A program made the position numbers and the translations under genes. Positions 1 through 11,724 of a stretch of DNA of 16,772 nucleotides are shown here, in pieces (within the stretch, counting starts at the first letter, position 1; each line of letters begins with the position of its first letter). This DNA is from RBG-16-66-20 sp038040245 (GTDB lineage: Bacteria > Pseudomonadota > Gammaproteobacteria > Burkholderiales > SG8-39). The stretch spans positions 1 to 16,772 of the forward strand of contig JBBPIU010000069.1 of assembly GCA_038040245.1 (NCBI GenBank). The letters are read 5' to 3'. Under the pieces are notes generated by a model, which was not told where the DNA came from, did no database searches, and was given only the letters and a program-made list of their open reading frames with translations.

Positions 1-1
1 C

Positions 2-820
2 GAAGGGTTCTCCGACCTTCAATACGTGCGTATGACCGGAAGCGACCAGGTGTATCTCGCGCTCGCGAAGGGTGAGATCGACCTGAGCATGGCGTTCAGT
101 TCGGGTTTCGTGTTGCAGGCCGACGCGGGCGCGCCGATCGTGATGCTCGCCGGCATCCACCCGGGGTGCCAGGAACTTTTCGCTTCCAGCCGCATTCGAT
201 CGGTTCGCGACCTCAAGGGCAGGTCGGTCGCGGTGACCGCCTTGAATAACGCGAATCACGGGTTTCTCGCGCCCATCGTCGGCCATGTCGGGCTTGACCC
301 GCGCCGCGACGTCAATTGGGTCGTGCTCACGCAGCAGGAGGCGATCCGGCAGCTTGCCGATGGCAAGGTCGACGCCTTCATGGCTTCACCGCCCGTGACC
401 TACGAGGTGCGGGCGAAGCAAATTGGGCATGTGCTCGTCAACATGACCACGGACCGCCCCTGGTCGCAGTATTTCTGCTGTGTCCTGACGGGGAACCGCG
501 AGTTCGTGCGCAAAAACCCGGTGGCGACGAAGCGCGCGCTGCGGGCGATCCTCAAGGGCGCGAACCTCTGCGCGAAACCCGAGCCCGTCGCCAGGCATCT
601 GGTGAGCCGGGGCTTTTACAAGAATCACGACACGACGCTGCAGATGCTCCGCGACCTTCCGTATGCGCGCTGGCGCGACTTCGACTCCGAGGACACGGTG
701 CGGTACTACGCACTGCGTTTGAACGAGGCCGGAATGATCANNNNNNNNNNGAAGAAGATCCTTGCCGAGGCGACGGACTTCCGCTTCCTCAACGAACTGA
801 AGAAGGAGCTGAAGGCCTGA
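2..820 (+). CDS. NMT1/THI5-type ABC transporter substrate-binding protein (5' partial)
   Basis: This is the C-terminal part of a periplasmic binding protein of the NMT1/SsuA/TauA-like type, which delivers a small organic ligand to an ABC importer. The reading frame is open from the left edge (first codon at 2), so the N-terminus and signal peptide lie outside the window. An internal ATG at 26 is probably not the start. Family-like features are the segment naming an inaccessible ligand site (LAKGEIDLSMAF), the 'DLKGRSVAV' strand, 'ADGKVDAFMASPP', and the C-terminal 'RLNEAGMI....KKILAEATDFRFLNEL' pattern. The 10-N run at 741-750 falls in this last pattern and keeps the frame. No permease or ATPase gene is in view. 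The stop overlaps the next start by one base, so it is cotranscribed with the SCO gene. The ligand is unknown. Confidence 0.85.
   Translation, partial: EGFSDLQYVRMTGSDQVYLALAKGEIDLSMAFSSGFVLQADAGAPIVMLAGIHPGCQELFASSRIRSVRDLKGRSVAVTALNNANHGFLAPIVGHVGLDPRRDVNWVVLTQQEAIRQLADGKVDAFMASPPVTYEVRAKQIGHVLVNMTTDRPWSQYFCCVLTGNREFVRKNPVATKRALRAILKGANLCAKPEPVARHLVSRGFYKNHDTTLQMLRDLPYARWRDFDSEDTVRYYALRLNEAGMIXXXXKKILAEATDFRFLNELKKELKA
741..750. other. 10-base run of N (assembly gap or masked bases)
   Basis: Ten undetermined bases lie inside the substrate-binding protein gene. The reading frame is the same on both sides and four residues are hidden. As I recall the family, the usual sequence here is GMI-KSSP-KKI, so the true length is probably exactly ten bases. 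That is inference from memory of relatives. Confidence 0.95.
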
Positions 821-1406
821 TGGCGACCGCGTGGCGCGTGCGGGCGGTCCTGTTCGCAACGCTCGCCGCGTGCGCCCTGCACGCCTGGGGCCACGCGTCG
901 AAGGCGAAAGGTCGGCTGCCCACCGTGGGCGCCGCGCCTGAATTCGCGCTCACCAACCAGTCGGGCAATCGCGTGGCGCTCGCCGACCTGCGCGGCAAGG
1001 TGCTCGCCGTCACGTTCATCTACGCGACCTGCAAGGACACCTGCCCGGTATTGACGGCGAAAATGGCCGTGATGCAGCGCAAACTCGGCGCCGACTTCGG
1101 CGCGCGCGTGCGCTTTGCTTCGATCACGGTCGAGCCCGAGGTGGACACGCCCGCGGTGCTCAAGGCCTATGCCGACAAGTTCGACGCCGATCCCGCCGGC
1201 TGGAGTTTTCTCACAGGCACGAGCGGCGAGATCAAAGACGTGGTGCGCCGCTACGGCGCTTTCGCCAAGCGGCTCAAGCCCGGCGATGTGGACCACCTGT
1301 TTCTCACTTCGCTCATCGACCGCAAGGGGATGATGCGCGTGCAATACCTCGGCTATCGCTTCGATCCGGACGAAATGCTCAGGGACCTGCGCGCCCTGCT
1401 GCGCGA

Positions 1407-1410
<4 letters not shown>
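820..1410 (+). CDS. SCO1/SenC family copper-binding protein
   Basis: A 196-residue thioredoxin-fold protein of the SCO1/SenC/PrrC family. Members carry copper for assembly of the CuA site of cytochrome c oxidase or act in redox sensing. The copper ligands are visible: CxxxC as C71-KDT-C75 in 'YATCKDTCP', and H159 in 'DVDHLFLTS'. The N-terminus is hydrophobic (residues about 8-22) and contains L-A-A-C18, so it is either a signal anchor or a lipoprotein attached at Cys18. Both would place the domain outside the cytoplasmic membrane. The ATG at 820 shares its A with the TGA of the upstream binding-protein gene, and the stop overlaps the GTG of the kinase by four bases, so translation of all three is coupled. 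No oxidase genes are nearby, so a redox or copper signalling role beside the kinase is possible but unproven. Confidence 0.92.
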
Positions 1411-3073
<1,663 letters not shown>

Positions 3074-3128
3074 TCCGCGAATCGGGGTTCAAGCCGGAGT
3101 AGAGTAGCGGGACTCAAGGGAGGAGCCC

Positions 3129-4106
3129 ATGCTCAAGTCGTTGACGATGGTGTTGTGCCTCGCGCTCGCTGCCGCGAGCGGCCTTGCCCAGCCGCAGTCG
3201 CCACCCTATCCGTACAAACCGATCCGCATCGTCGTGCCGTTCCCGGCGGGCGGCACCACCGACATCGCCGCGCGCATCGTGGCGCAGCGCATGCAGGAGT
3301 CGATGGGGCAGCCGGTTTTGGTGGAAAACCGCGCCGGTGCCGGCGGCACCATCGGCGCCGATGCGGTGGCCAAATCGGCGCCCGACGGCTACACGCTGCT
3401 GATGCACAACATCACGTTTCCGCTCGCGTCGACCTCGCTCGCGCTTGCCGGGCGCCTGCCGTACAACCTGGACACCGATTTCGCCGGAGTTTCGATCGTG
3501 GTGAACGTTCCGCTGGTGCTCACGGCGCACCCGTCCGTGCCCGTCAAGGACCTGAAGGAGCTCGCGGCGCTGCTGAAGGGCGATTCAAACCTCAAGTACA
3601 CCTATGGCTCGACCGGTCCCGGTTCCTTCATGAACGTGATCGGCGAGGCATTCAAGAAGGAAGCGGGCATCGACATGACGCACATCCCGTTCAAGGGCGC
3701 CGCGCCGCTCAAGCAGGAACTGCTCGCCGGGCGCCTGCATATCGGCGGCGACCAGCTTTCGTCGTCGCTCGCCGAGATCAAGTCGGGCAAGCTCAAGGCG
3801 CTGGCGACGCACGGCGCGCGGCGCATTCCGGAATTACCGGAGGTGCCGACCGTGAGGGAGCTCGGTTACCCGGCGCTCGAGCTCGAGGGATGGAACGGGC
3901 TGTTTGTCGCAGCAAAGACGCCGAAGGACATCATCGACCGGCTGCACAAGGAAGCGGTGGCCGCGGCACGGCATCCGGACAGCGTGAAGCGCTTCACCGA
4001 TCTCGCGGCGGAGGCGGTGGGATCTTCGCCTGCGGAGCAGGAGGCGATCGTGCGCCGCCAGGCCGCCCAGTTCCGCCCCATCATCCAGACTATCAAGCTC
4101 GAGTAG
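3129..4106 (+). CDS. Bug/TctC family tripartite tricarboxylate transporter substrate-binding protein
   Basis: A 325-residue periplasmic solute-binding protein of the Bug (TctC-like) family, which is very abundant in Burkholderiales. Members bind carboxylates or other small organic acids. The start at 3129 is set by a strong AGGGAGGAG ribosome site ending four bases upstream. Residues 1-20 form a Sec signal peptide (hydrophobic LTMVLCLALAAASGLA). Hallmarks are 'YPYKPIRIVVPFPAGGTTDIAAR' near the N-terminus (about 26-48), 'VENRAGAGGTIGADAVAKS', 'YGSTGPGSFMNV', and 'VPTVRELGYPALELEGWNGLFVAAKTP' in the C-terminal lobe. Length and layout are normal. The membrane partners TctA and TctB are not in the window, as is usual for the many orphan Bug proteins. 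It has its own short 55-base leader after the kinase, so it may or may not be in the same transcript. The ligand cannot be read from sequence. Confidence 0.93.
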   Translation: MLKSLTMVLCLALAAASGLAQPQSPPYPYKPIRIVVPFPAGGTTDIAARIVAQRMQESMGQPVLVENRAGAGGTIGADAVAKSAPDGYTLLMHNITFPLASTSLALAGRLPYNLDTDFAGVSIVVNVPLVLTAHPSVPVKDLKELAALLKGDSNLKYTYGSTGPGSFMNVIGEAFKKEAGIDMTHIPFKGAAPLKQELLAGRLHIGGDQLSSSLAEIKSGKLKALATHGARRIPELPEVPTVRELGYPALELEGWNGLFVAAKTPKDIIDRLHKEAVAAARHPDSVKRFTDLAAEAVGSSPAEQEAIVRRQAAQFRPIIQTIKLE

Positions 4107-4122
4107 CCACTCGGCCTGCAGT

Positions 4123-4395
4123 TCAGGAAGCTTCGGGTTTTTTCCGGTAGACGACCAGCACCTTGCCGATGTGCTGCACCGGCTGGGCGTCCAGCCGGGC
4201 ACAGATTTCCGCTAACGCCGCCTCGCGTTCTTCGCGCTCCAGGCCGCCGGCACGCACCTTGATCAGTTCGTGCGCGGCGAGCGCGCGGCCGATCTCGGCG
4301 ATGACCGCCTCGGTCAAGCCTTTGCCGCCAAGGTGAATGATCGGGTCGAGCGGGTGCGCGCGAGCCTTGAGCGCCTTGCGTTGCGCAGGATTCAC
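4123..4395 (-). CDS. yhbY: Ribosome assembly RNA-binding protein YhbY (CRM domain)
   Basis: A 90-residue single-domain CRM/YhbY protein that binds RNA and associates with pre-50S ribosomal particles. The order of conserved blocks matches the E. coli protein: an N-terminal helix ending 'LKARAHPLDPIIHLGGKGLT', then 'AVIAEIGRALAAHELIKV' and the C-terminal strand 'VQHIGKVLVVYRK'. The GGKG loop (about residues 23-26) corresponds to the GxxG RNA-binding loop. The start is GTG at 4395; no in-frame ATG lies close upstream, and no clear Shine-Dalgarno sequence is visible. It converges on the Bug gene with only 16 bases between stops. Downstream of the lipoprotein gene and on the same strand, it is probably cotranscribed with it. 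Neighbouring rlmE on the other strand also serves the large subunit, which fits the usual betaproteobacterial arrangement. Confidence 0.93.
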   Translation of the reverse strand: MNPAQRKALKARAHPLDPIIHLGGKGLTEAVIAEIGRALAAHELIKVRAGGLEREEREAALAEICARLDAQPVQHIGKVLVVYRKKPEAS

Positions 4396-4449
4396 GCAGA
4401 ATTCATGCAGGATACATTCGGCGGGCGCCCGATCGCGACCGGCGCTGCA

Positions 4450-4968
4450 CTATTTGAAATCCGCTGGTCCGCCCACGTCGTTCCTCATTTCGCGCAGGAA
4501 CAACGCCTCGCGCAGCACGCCATCATAGGAGAACTGGACGAACAGGTTGTACTCGACCTGGACCTGGTTGTACATCGGGTACTCCCACACGTCGCGCTGC
4601 TGGCGGGCGAAGCGCGTGACACGGTAGGGCGGACCGAACAGCGCGCGCACGTCCTTCGCGGTGGTTTCGCCTGCGACCAGCTTCTGCATGTTCTGCACGG
4701 TGAGCCGCTGTTCGATCGCGCGCATGACCCCGTCCGGCCCGACGCGCACCGCGTAGGTGTGCCGGCCGAAGGGAAGGCGTGAATAGAACCAGACGGTCTC
4801 GCCGTTCGCGGCGCCGATTTTCTCCGCGGGCAGGCCCATGAGCTGCTCGACATCTCCAGCCGTCGATTTGCCGGGCACCAGCCCGCGGCCGTCGTAGGAA
4901 GCGCAAGCTGCCAGCAGCGCCGTGCAGGCGAGAAGGGAAATCCACCGCAATGGCCTGTTTTTCGTCAT
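4450..4968 (-). CDS. Lipoprotein with two tandem BamE (SmpA/OmlA)-like repeats
   Basis: A 172-residue predicted lipoprotein. A signal sequence ends in the lipobox L-A-A-C22, so it should be lipid-anchored, probably to the outer membrane. The mature part appears to be two copies of a BamE-like unit. Residues 30-90 begin 'LVPGKSTAGDVEQLMGLP', reach 'ETVWFYSRL' and end 'GPDGVMRAIEQ'. Residues 97-157 begin 'LVAGETTAKDVRALFGPP', reach 'RDVWEYPMY' and end 'SYDGVLREALF'. Shared positions are LVxGxxTAxDVxxLxGxP, VWxY and DGVxR. BamE itself has one such unit and helps insert outer-membrane proteins, but this protein is not clearly BamE and its role is unknown. I chose the ATG at 4968; a GTG at 4977 would add three residues, and neither has a strong ribosome site. 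It is divergent from rlmE and lies upstream of yhbY. Confidence 0.8.
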   Translation of the reverse strand: MTKNRPLRWISLLACTALLAACASYDGRGLVPGKSTAGDVEQLMGLPAEKIGAANGETVWFYSRLPFGRHTYAVRVGPDGVMRAIEQRLTVQNMQKLVAGETTAKDVRALFGPPYRVTRFARQQRDVWEYPMYNQVQVEYNLFVQFSYDGVLREALFLREMRNDVGGPADFK

Positions 4969-5012
4969 TTTTGGCACCGCCAGCCTACACCCGCTAGAGT
5001 TGGCCGAACGCC

Positions 5013-5018
5013 GGGAGG
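5013..5018 (+). promoter_or_regulatory. Ribosome binding site GGGAGG that points to an ATC start for rlmE
   Basis: GGGAGG lies six bases before the ATC at 5025 and 36 bases before the only conventional start, TTG 5055. It is the only good ribosome site in the divergent region, and its spacing fits initiation at 5025. Confidence 0.6.
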
Positions 5019-5024
5019 TTCCCG

Positions 5025-5651
5025 ATCGCCAAGTCCAGGTCGAGCAGCAGGTGGTTGCAGCGGCATGTCAAAGATCCTTACGTGCGCAAGGCGCGCTCGG
5101 ATGGCTACCGCTCGCGCGCCGCGTACAAACTCATCGAGGTGAACACGCGCGACCGGTTTCTAGTCCCCGGTGCCACGGTGGTGGACCTCGGCGCGGCCCC
5201 CGGCGGCTGGTCCCAGGTGGCGCTCCAGAAGGTGGCGCCGGGGGGCAAAGTGATCGCGGTTGATCTGCTCGAAATCGCCCCCATGTCCGGAGTGACGATG
5301 CTGCGTGGAGATTGCCGTGAGCCGGGGATCCAGGCGCAACTGGTGGAGGCCCTTGGCGGGCTCAAGGCGGACGTGGTGCTGTCCGACATGTCGCCCAACC
5401 TCTCGGGCATCGCCTCGGCGGACCAGGTCCGGGCGGCGGAACTGGTGCGCACGGTGATCGAATTCTGCCGGGCGCAGCTGCAGCCGGGCGGTGCGTTGCT
5501 GGTGAAAGTGTTTCAGGGCGAGGAGTTCGCCGGGCTGCTCAAGGCGATGAAGGGCATGTTCCGCGACGTCAGGACGCTCAAGCCCGCCGCGTCGCGCGAG
5601 GAATCGCGGGAAACGTACCTGCTCGCGCGCGGTCTTAAGGGATTACAATAG
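5025..5651 (+). CDS. rlmE: 23S rRNA (uridine-2'-O)-methyltransferase RlmE (FtsJ/RrmJ)
   Basis: An S-adenosylmethionine-dependent methyltransferase that modifies a uridine in the A-loop of 23S rRNA (U2552 in E. coli). Counting from 5025, the catalytic set is K35 ('AAYKLIEV'), D121 ('VLSDMSPN'), K161 ('LLVKVFQG') and E196 ('SRETYLLA'). The SAM loop is 'DLGAAPGGWSQ'. The E. coli residues are K38, D124, K164 and E199, a constant offset of three. The start is unusual: between an in-frame TAG at 4995 and TTG at 5055 there is no ATG, GTG or TTG. The family's N-terminus (basic, SSSRWLQ) is encoded upstream of the TTG and begins at an ATC with a well-placed GGGAGG. The 208-residue form matches the family length (209 in E. 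coli); the TTG form has 198. The protein identity is secure; the start codon is inferred. ftsH follows after 23 bases. Confidence 0.95.
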   Translation: MAKSRSSSRWLQRHVKDPYVRKARSDGYRSRAAYKLIEVNTRDRFLVPGATVVDLGAAPGGWSQVALQKVAPGGKVIAVDLLEIAPMSGVTMLRGDCREPGIQAQLVEALGGLKADVVLSDMSPNLSGIASADQVRAAELVRTVIEFCRAQLQPGGALLVKVFQGEEFAGLLKAMKGMFRDVRTLKPAASREESRETYLLARGLKGLQ

Positions 5652-5660
5652 TTCTTCGAT

Positions 5661-5667
5661 GAAGGAG
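5661..5667 (+). promoter_or_regulatory. Ribosome binding site (GAAGGAG) that sets the ftsH TTG start
   Basis: GAAGGAG lies seven bases before TTG 5675 but sixteen before the in-frame ATG at 5684. The TTG start is therefore preferred, giving the N-terminus MNNMLKN. Confidence 0.7.
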
Positions 5668-5674
5668 CAAGTCC

Positions 5675-7561
<1,887 letters not shown>

Positions 7562-8392
7562 GAGCGAGCGCCTGAGCGGGGTCCTGCGCTGCGGCGGGTT
7601 CATCCTGCCGCTCGAGCGTCCGCTGCTCATGGGCGTGGTGAACATCACGCCCGATTCCTTTTCCGACGGCGGCAAATTCCTCGATCCGAAGGCGGCCCTG
7701 GCGCATGCGCGCCGCCTGCTTGAGGAAGGCGCGGACATCCTCGACATCGGCGGCGAGTCGTCCCGGCCCGGCGCGCAACCGGTGTCCGAGGAAACCGAGC
7801 TCGAGAGGGTGCTGCCGGTCCTGCGCGAGCTCAAGGATGTCCCGGTGTCGGTGGATACCCGGCGTCCGGCGGTGATGCGCGCGGCGCTCGCGGCTGGCGC
7901 TTCGATGATCAACGACATCGACGCGCTCGCGGCGCCGGGCGCGCTGGAGGCAGTGGCGGACAGCGATTGCGCGGTGTGCCTGATGCACAAGAAAGGCGAC
8001 CCGGCCACCATGCAGCAGGCGCCGAGCTACGGCGATGTCGTCACCGAGGTCCGGGATTTTCTGTCTACGAGAATTGTTACCTGCGAAATAGCGGGGATTG
8101 AGCACGATCGCATAACCATCGATCCCGGTTTCGGCTTCGGCAAGACGGTCGAGCACAATCTCGCCCTGCTGAAGCGGCTTGCCGAGCTGGCGGCGCTGGG
8201 GGTTCCCGTGGTTGCCGGCTGGTCGCGCAAATCGACGCTCGGGGCGATTACCGGGAGGCCGGTGACCGAGCGGCTGGCGGCGAGCCTGGCCGCCGCTTTG
8301 CTCGCGGTCCAGCATGGAGCGAAAATACTGCGCGTGCACGACGTCAGGGAGACGCGCGACGCGCTGGCCGTGATGCAGGCGCTGGAGAAAGC

Positions 8393-9745
<1,353 letters not shown>

Positions 9746-9772
9746 CCCAACAAAGTCTCTGATCCCACATCC

Positions 9773-10786
9773 ATGACGGACATGGAACGCAGTCTTGCGC
9801 TCTACCGCACGATGGCGCGCATCCGTGCGTTCGAAAACGCGGCTGAAGAGGCATCCAAAGGCGGCGTATCGGCATTCGGCGCGGCGCTCAGCAACGATGT
9901 GCGGGTGCGCGGCCCGCTGCACCTGTCCACCGGGCAGGAGGCGGTCCCGGCCGGGGTTTGTGCCAATCTTTCAAGGCAAGACCTGATTACCTCGACGCAC
10001 CGCGGCCATGGCCACACGCTGGCCAAGGGCGCCTCGATGGAGAAAATGATGTGCGAGCTGTTCGGTCGCGCCACCGGCTCCAACGGCGGCAAGGGCGGCT
10101 CGATGCACATCGCGGATTTCTCCGTCGGCATGCTGGGTGCGAACGGCGTGGTGGCCGCGGGCATCCCGATTGCGGTGGGCGCGGCGCATGCGCTGAAGCT
10201 GCAGGGCAAAAAGGACATCGTCGCCTGCTTTTTCGGCGACGGCGCGGTCAACCGCGGCCCGTTTCTCGAAGGCCTCAACTGGGCCAGGATCTACGGTCTG
10301 GGCGTGCTCTTGGTCTGCGAGGACAACCGCTGGTCGGCGACCACCGCGAGCGACGCGATGACAGCGGGGGACGGGGCGCTCGCGCGCGCCAAGGCGATCG
10401 GCGTGGACGGCGTCGCAGTGGACGGCAACGATGTATTCGCGGTTGATCTCGCATCTTCATTTCTCATAAAAAAAATTCGTGACGGAGCAGGCCCGAAGTT
10501 CCTGCACGCGCTCACCTATCGCTTCAAGGGCCACGTGTCGGTCGATCCGGCGACCTACCGCGACGGCGAGGAAGTCGCGCGCGCGTTGGAGAACGACCCG
10601 ATTTCCATTTTTGTTCAAAAGCTTTTGTCCTTCGGGATAAAGCAAGCAGAACTGGATCGGATTCAAAGGCAGACTGAAGAAGAGGTCGCGGACGCCCTGC
10701 GGGCCGCTTCTGCAGCGCCGTGGCCGGACAAGAGTGGCGCGTACACCGACGTCCAGGACACGGGGAGCGGGCGATGGCACGGATGA
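9773..10786 (+). CDS. Thiamine-diphosphate 2-oxoacid dehydrogenase E1 alpha subunit (AcoA/PdhA-like)
   Basis: A 337-residue E1 alpha subunit of a pyruvate/acetoin/branched-chain-type dehydrogenase. It forms the ThDP site together with the beta subunit encoded next. Visible features are 'STGQEAVPAGV', 'THRGHGHTLAKGA', 'ELFGRATGSNGGKGGSMHI' and 'GANGVVAAGIPIAVGAA'. The ThDP/Mg motif starts at G155-D-G157 and ends with C182-E-D-N185, where relatives commonly have ENN. The phosphorylation-loop region reads 'YRFKGHVSVDPATYR'. The closest general type by pattern is acetoin dehydrogenase AcoA, but the substrate cannot be fixed from sequence. The start ATG 9773 has no clear ribosome site, and ATG 9782 is an alternative. 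It lies 27 bases after glmM, and the 3' end overlaps E1 beta by 13 bases. No lipoyl E2 or E3 gene is in the window. AT-rich codon islands occur at about 10440-10490 and 10600-10685. Confidence 0.9.
   Translation: MTDMERSLALYRTMARIRAFENAAEEASKGGVSAFGAALSNDVRVRGPLHLSTGQEAVPAGVCANLSRQDLITSTHRGHGHTLAKGASMEKMMCELFGRATGSNGGKGGSMHIADFSVGMLGANGVVAAGIPIAVGAAHALKLQGKKDIVACFFGDGAVNRGPFLEGLNWARIYGLGVLLVCEDNRWSATTASDAMTAGDGALARAKAIGVDGVAVDGNDVFAVDLASSFLIKKIRDGAGPKFLHALTYRFKGHVSVDPATYRDGEEVARALENDPISIFVQKLLSFGIKQAELDRIQRQTEEEVADALRAASAAPWPDKSGAYTDVQDTGSGRWHG
10762..10767 (+). promoter_or_regulatory. Ribosome binding site (GGGGAG) for E1 beta inside E1 alpha
   Basis: GGGGAG sits six bases before ATG 10774 but fifteen before ATG 10783. 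It supports the longer E1 beta start, within the end of the alpha gene. Confidence 0.6.
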
Positions 10787-11724
10787 ACTACGCTCAGGCG
10801 GCGTGCGCGGCGCTCGAGCGCGCGATGGCGGCGGATGCGCGCGTGGTGGCGCTGGGCGAGGACGTCGGCCGCGGCGGCATTTTCGGCCAGTACCGCGGCC
10901 TGCAGCAGAAGTTCGGCGCGGCGCGCGTCATCGACACGCCGATTTCCGAGTCCACCATCATGGGCGCGGCGGTGGGCATGGCGCTCATCGGCCTGAAACC
11001 CGTGGTTGAGATGCGCGTGGTGGACTTCGCGCTCTGCGCCATGGATGAAATCGTCAACCAGGCGGCCAAGGCGCGCTACATGTTCGGCGGCCAGGGGCGG
11101 GTGCCGCTCGTTGCGCGCATGCCGATCGGCATCTGGACCGGATCTGCGGCGCAGCATTCGCAGAGTTTCGAGGCATGGTTCGCGCATGTGCCGGGCCTGG
11201 TCGTCGTCACCCCCGGCACGGCGCAGGACAATTATTCGCTGCTTTCGGCCGCGATCGCCTGCGGCGACCCGGTGATTTACATGGAGCACAAGGAGCTGTG
11301 GGGGTTGGAAGGGGACGTTGTAGAGGGCGAGAAAATTGCTCTTGGAAAGGCAAGAATCCTGCAATCCGGGAGCGACGTGACCTTGGTATCGTGGTCACGA
11401 ACCGTTCAAACGGCCCTTCAAGCAACTTCAAAAGCAAAAGGGCAGGGCATTTCTGTGGAGCTCATCGACCTGCGCACCATCTGGCCCTGGGACCGCGATA
11501 CGGTGCTTGCTTCCGCCGCGAAAACGAAACGCCTCGTGGTCGCGCATGAAGCCGTGCGCGTGGCCGGATTCGGCGCTGAAATCGCGGCGACGGTCGCGGA
11601 AGAACTCGGCGTGCCGGTGAAAAGGCTCGGCGGTGCGCGCATCCCGGTCGGGTATTCCAGGCCGTTGGAGGATGAGGGGCGCGTGAGCGCCGAGACGATC
11701 CTGCAAGCCCTCGCCGGGAAATAA
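10774..11724 (+). CDS. Thiamine-diphosphate 2-oxoacid dehydrogenase E1 beta subunit (AcoB/PdhB-like)
   Basis: A 316-residue E1 beta subunit, partner of the preceding alpha subunit. Family features are 'VVALGEDVGRGGIFGQYRGL' with Glu29 (a glutamate that activates ThDP), 'DTPISESTIMGAAVGMA', 'AMDEIVNQAAKARYMFGG', and 'AAQHSQSFEAWFAHVPGL' with His128, the conserved active-site histidine. The transketolase C-terminal domain begins near 'LVSWSRTVQTAL' and includes 'IDLRTIWPWDRDTV' and the 'VAHEAVRVAGFGAEIAA' helix. Length and motifs suggest a working enzyme. The substrate is undetermined; acetoin or pyruvate would fit. It overlaps the alpha gene by 13 bases, and the following unknown gene starts on the base after its stop. 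Codon use turns AT-rich at about 11300-11460, which is unlike the rest of the gene. Confidence 0.9.
   Translation: MARMNYAQAACAALERAMAADARVVALGEDVGRGGIFGQYRGLQQKFGAARVIDTPISESTIMGAAVGMALIGLKPVVEMRVVDFALCAMDEIVNQAAKARYMFGGQGRVPLVARMPIGIWTGSAAQHSQSFEAWFAHVPGLVVVTPGTAQDNYSLLSAAIACGDPVIYMEHKELWGLEGDVVEGEKIALGKARILQSGSDVTLVSWSRTVQTALQATSKAKGQGISVELIDLRTIWPWDRDTVLASAAKTKRLVVAHEAVRVAGFGAEIAATVAEELGVPVKRLGGARIPVGYSRPLEDEGRVSAETILQALAGK

Noticed and set aside
3074..3128. Promoter for the Bug gene
   Set aside because: The 55-base gap has a strong ribosome site but no convincing -35/-10 pair.
4107..4145. Possible bidirectional terminator between the Bug gene and yhbY (GAAGCTTC followed by GGGTTTTTT)
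   Set aside because: The palindrome has no loop and lies partly within the yhbY C-terminal codons. The pairing next to the T run is poor, so I do not call a terminator.
4390..4404. A four-codon ATG...TGA mini-ORF on the minus strand whose stop overlaps the yhbY GTG
   Set aside because: It is too short and has no ribosome site. It is probably chance, though it resembles a coupling arrangement.
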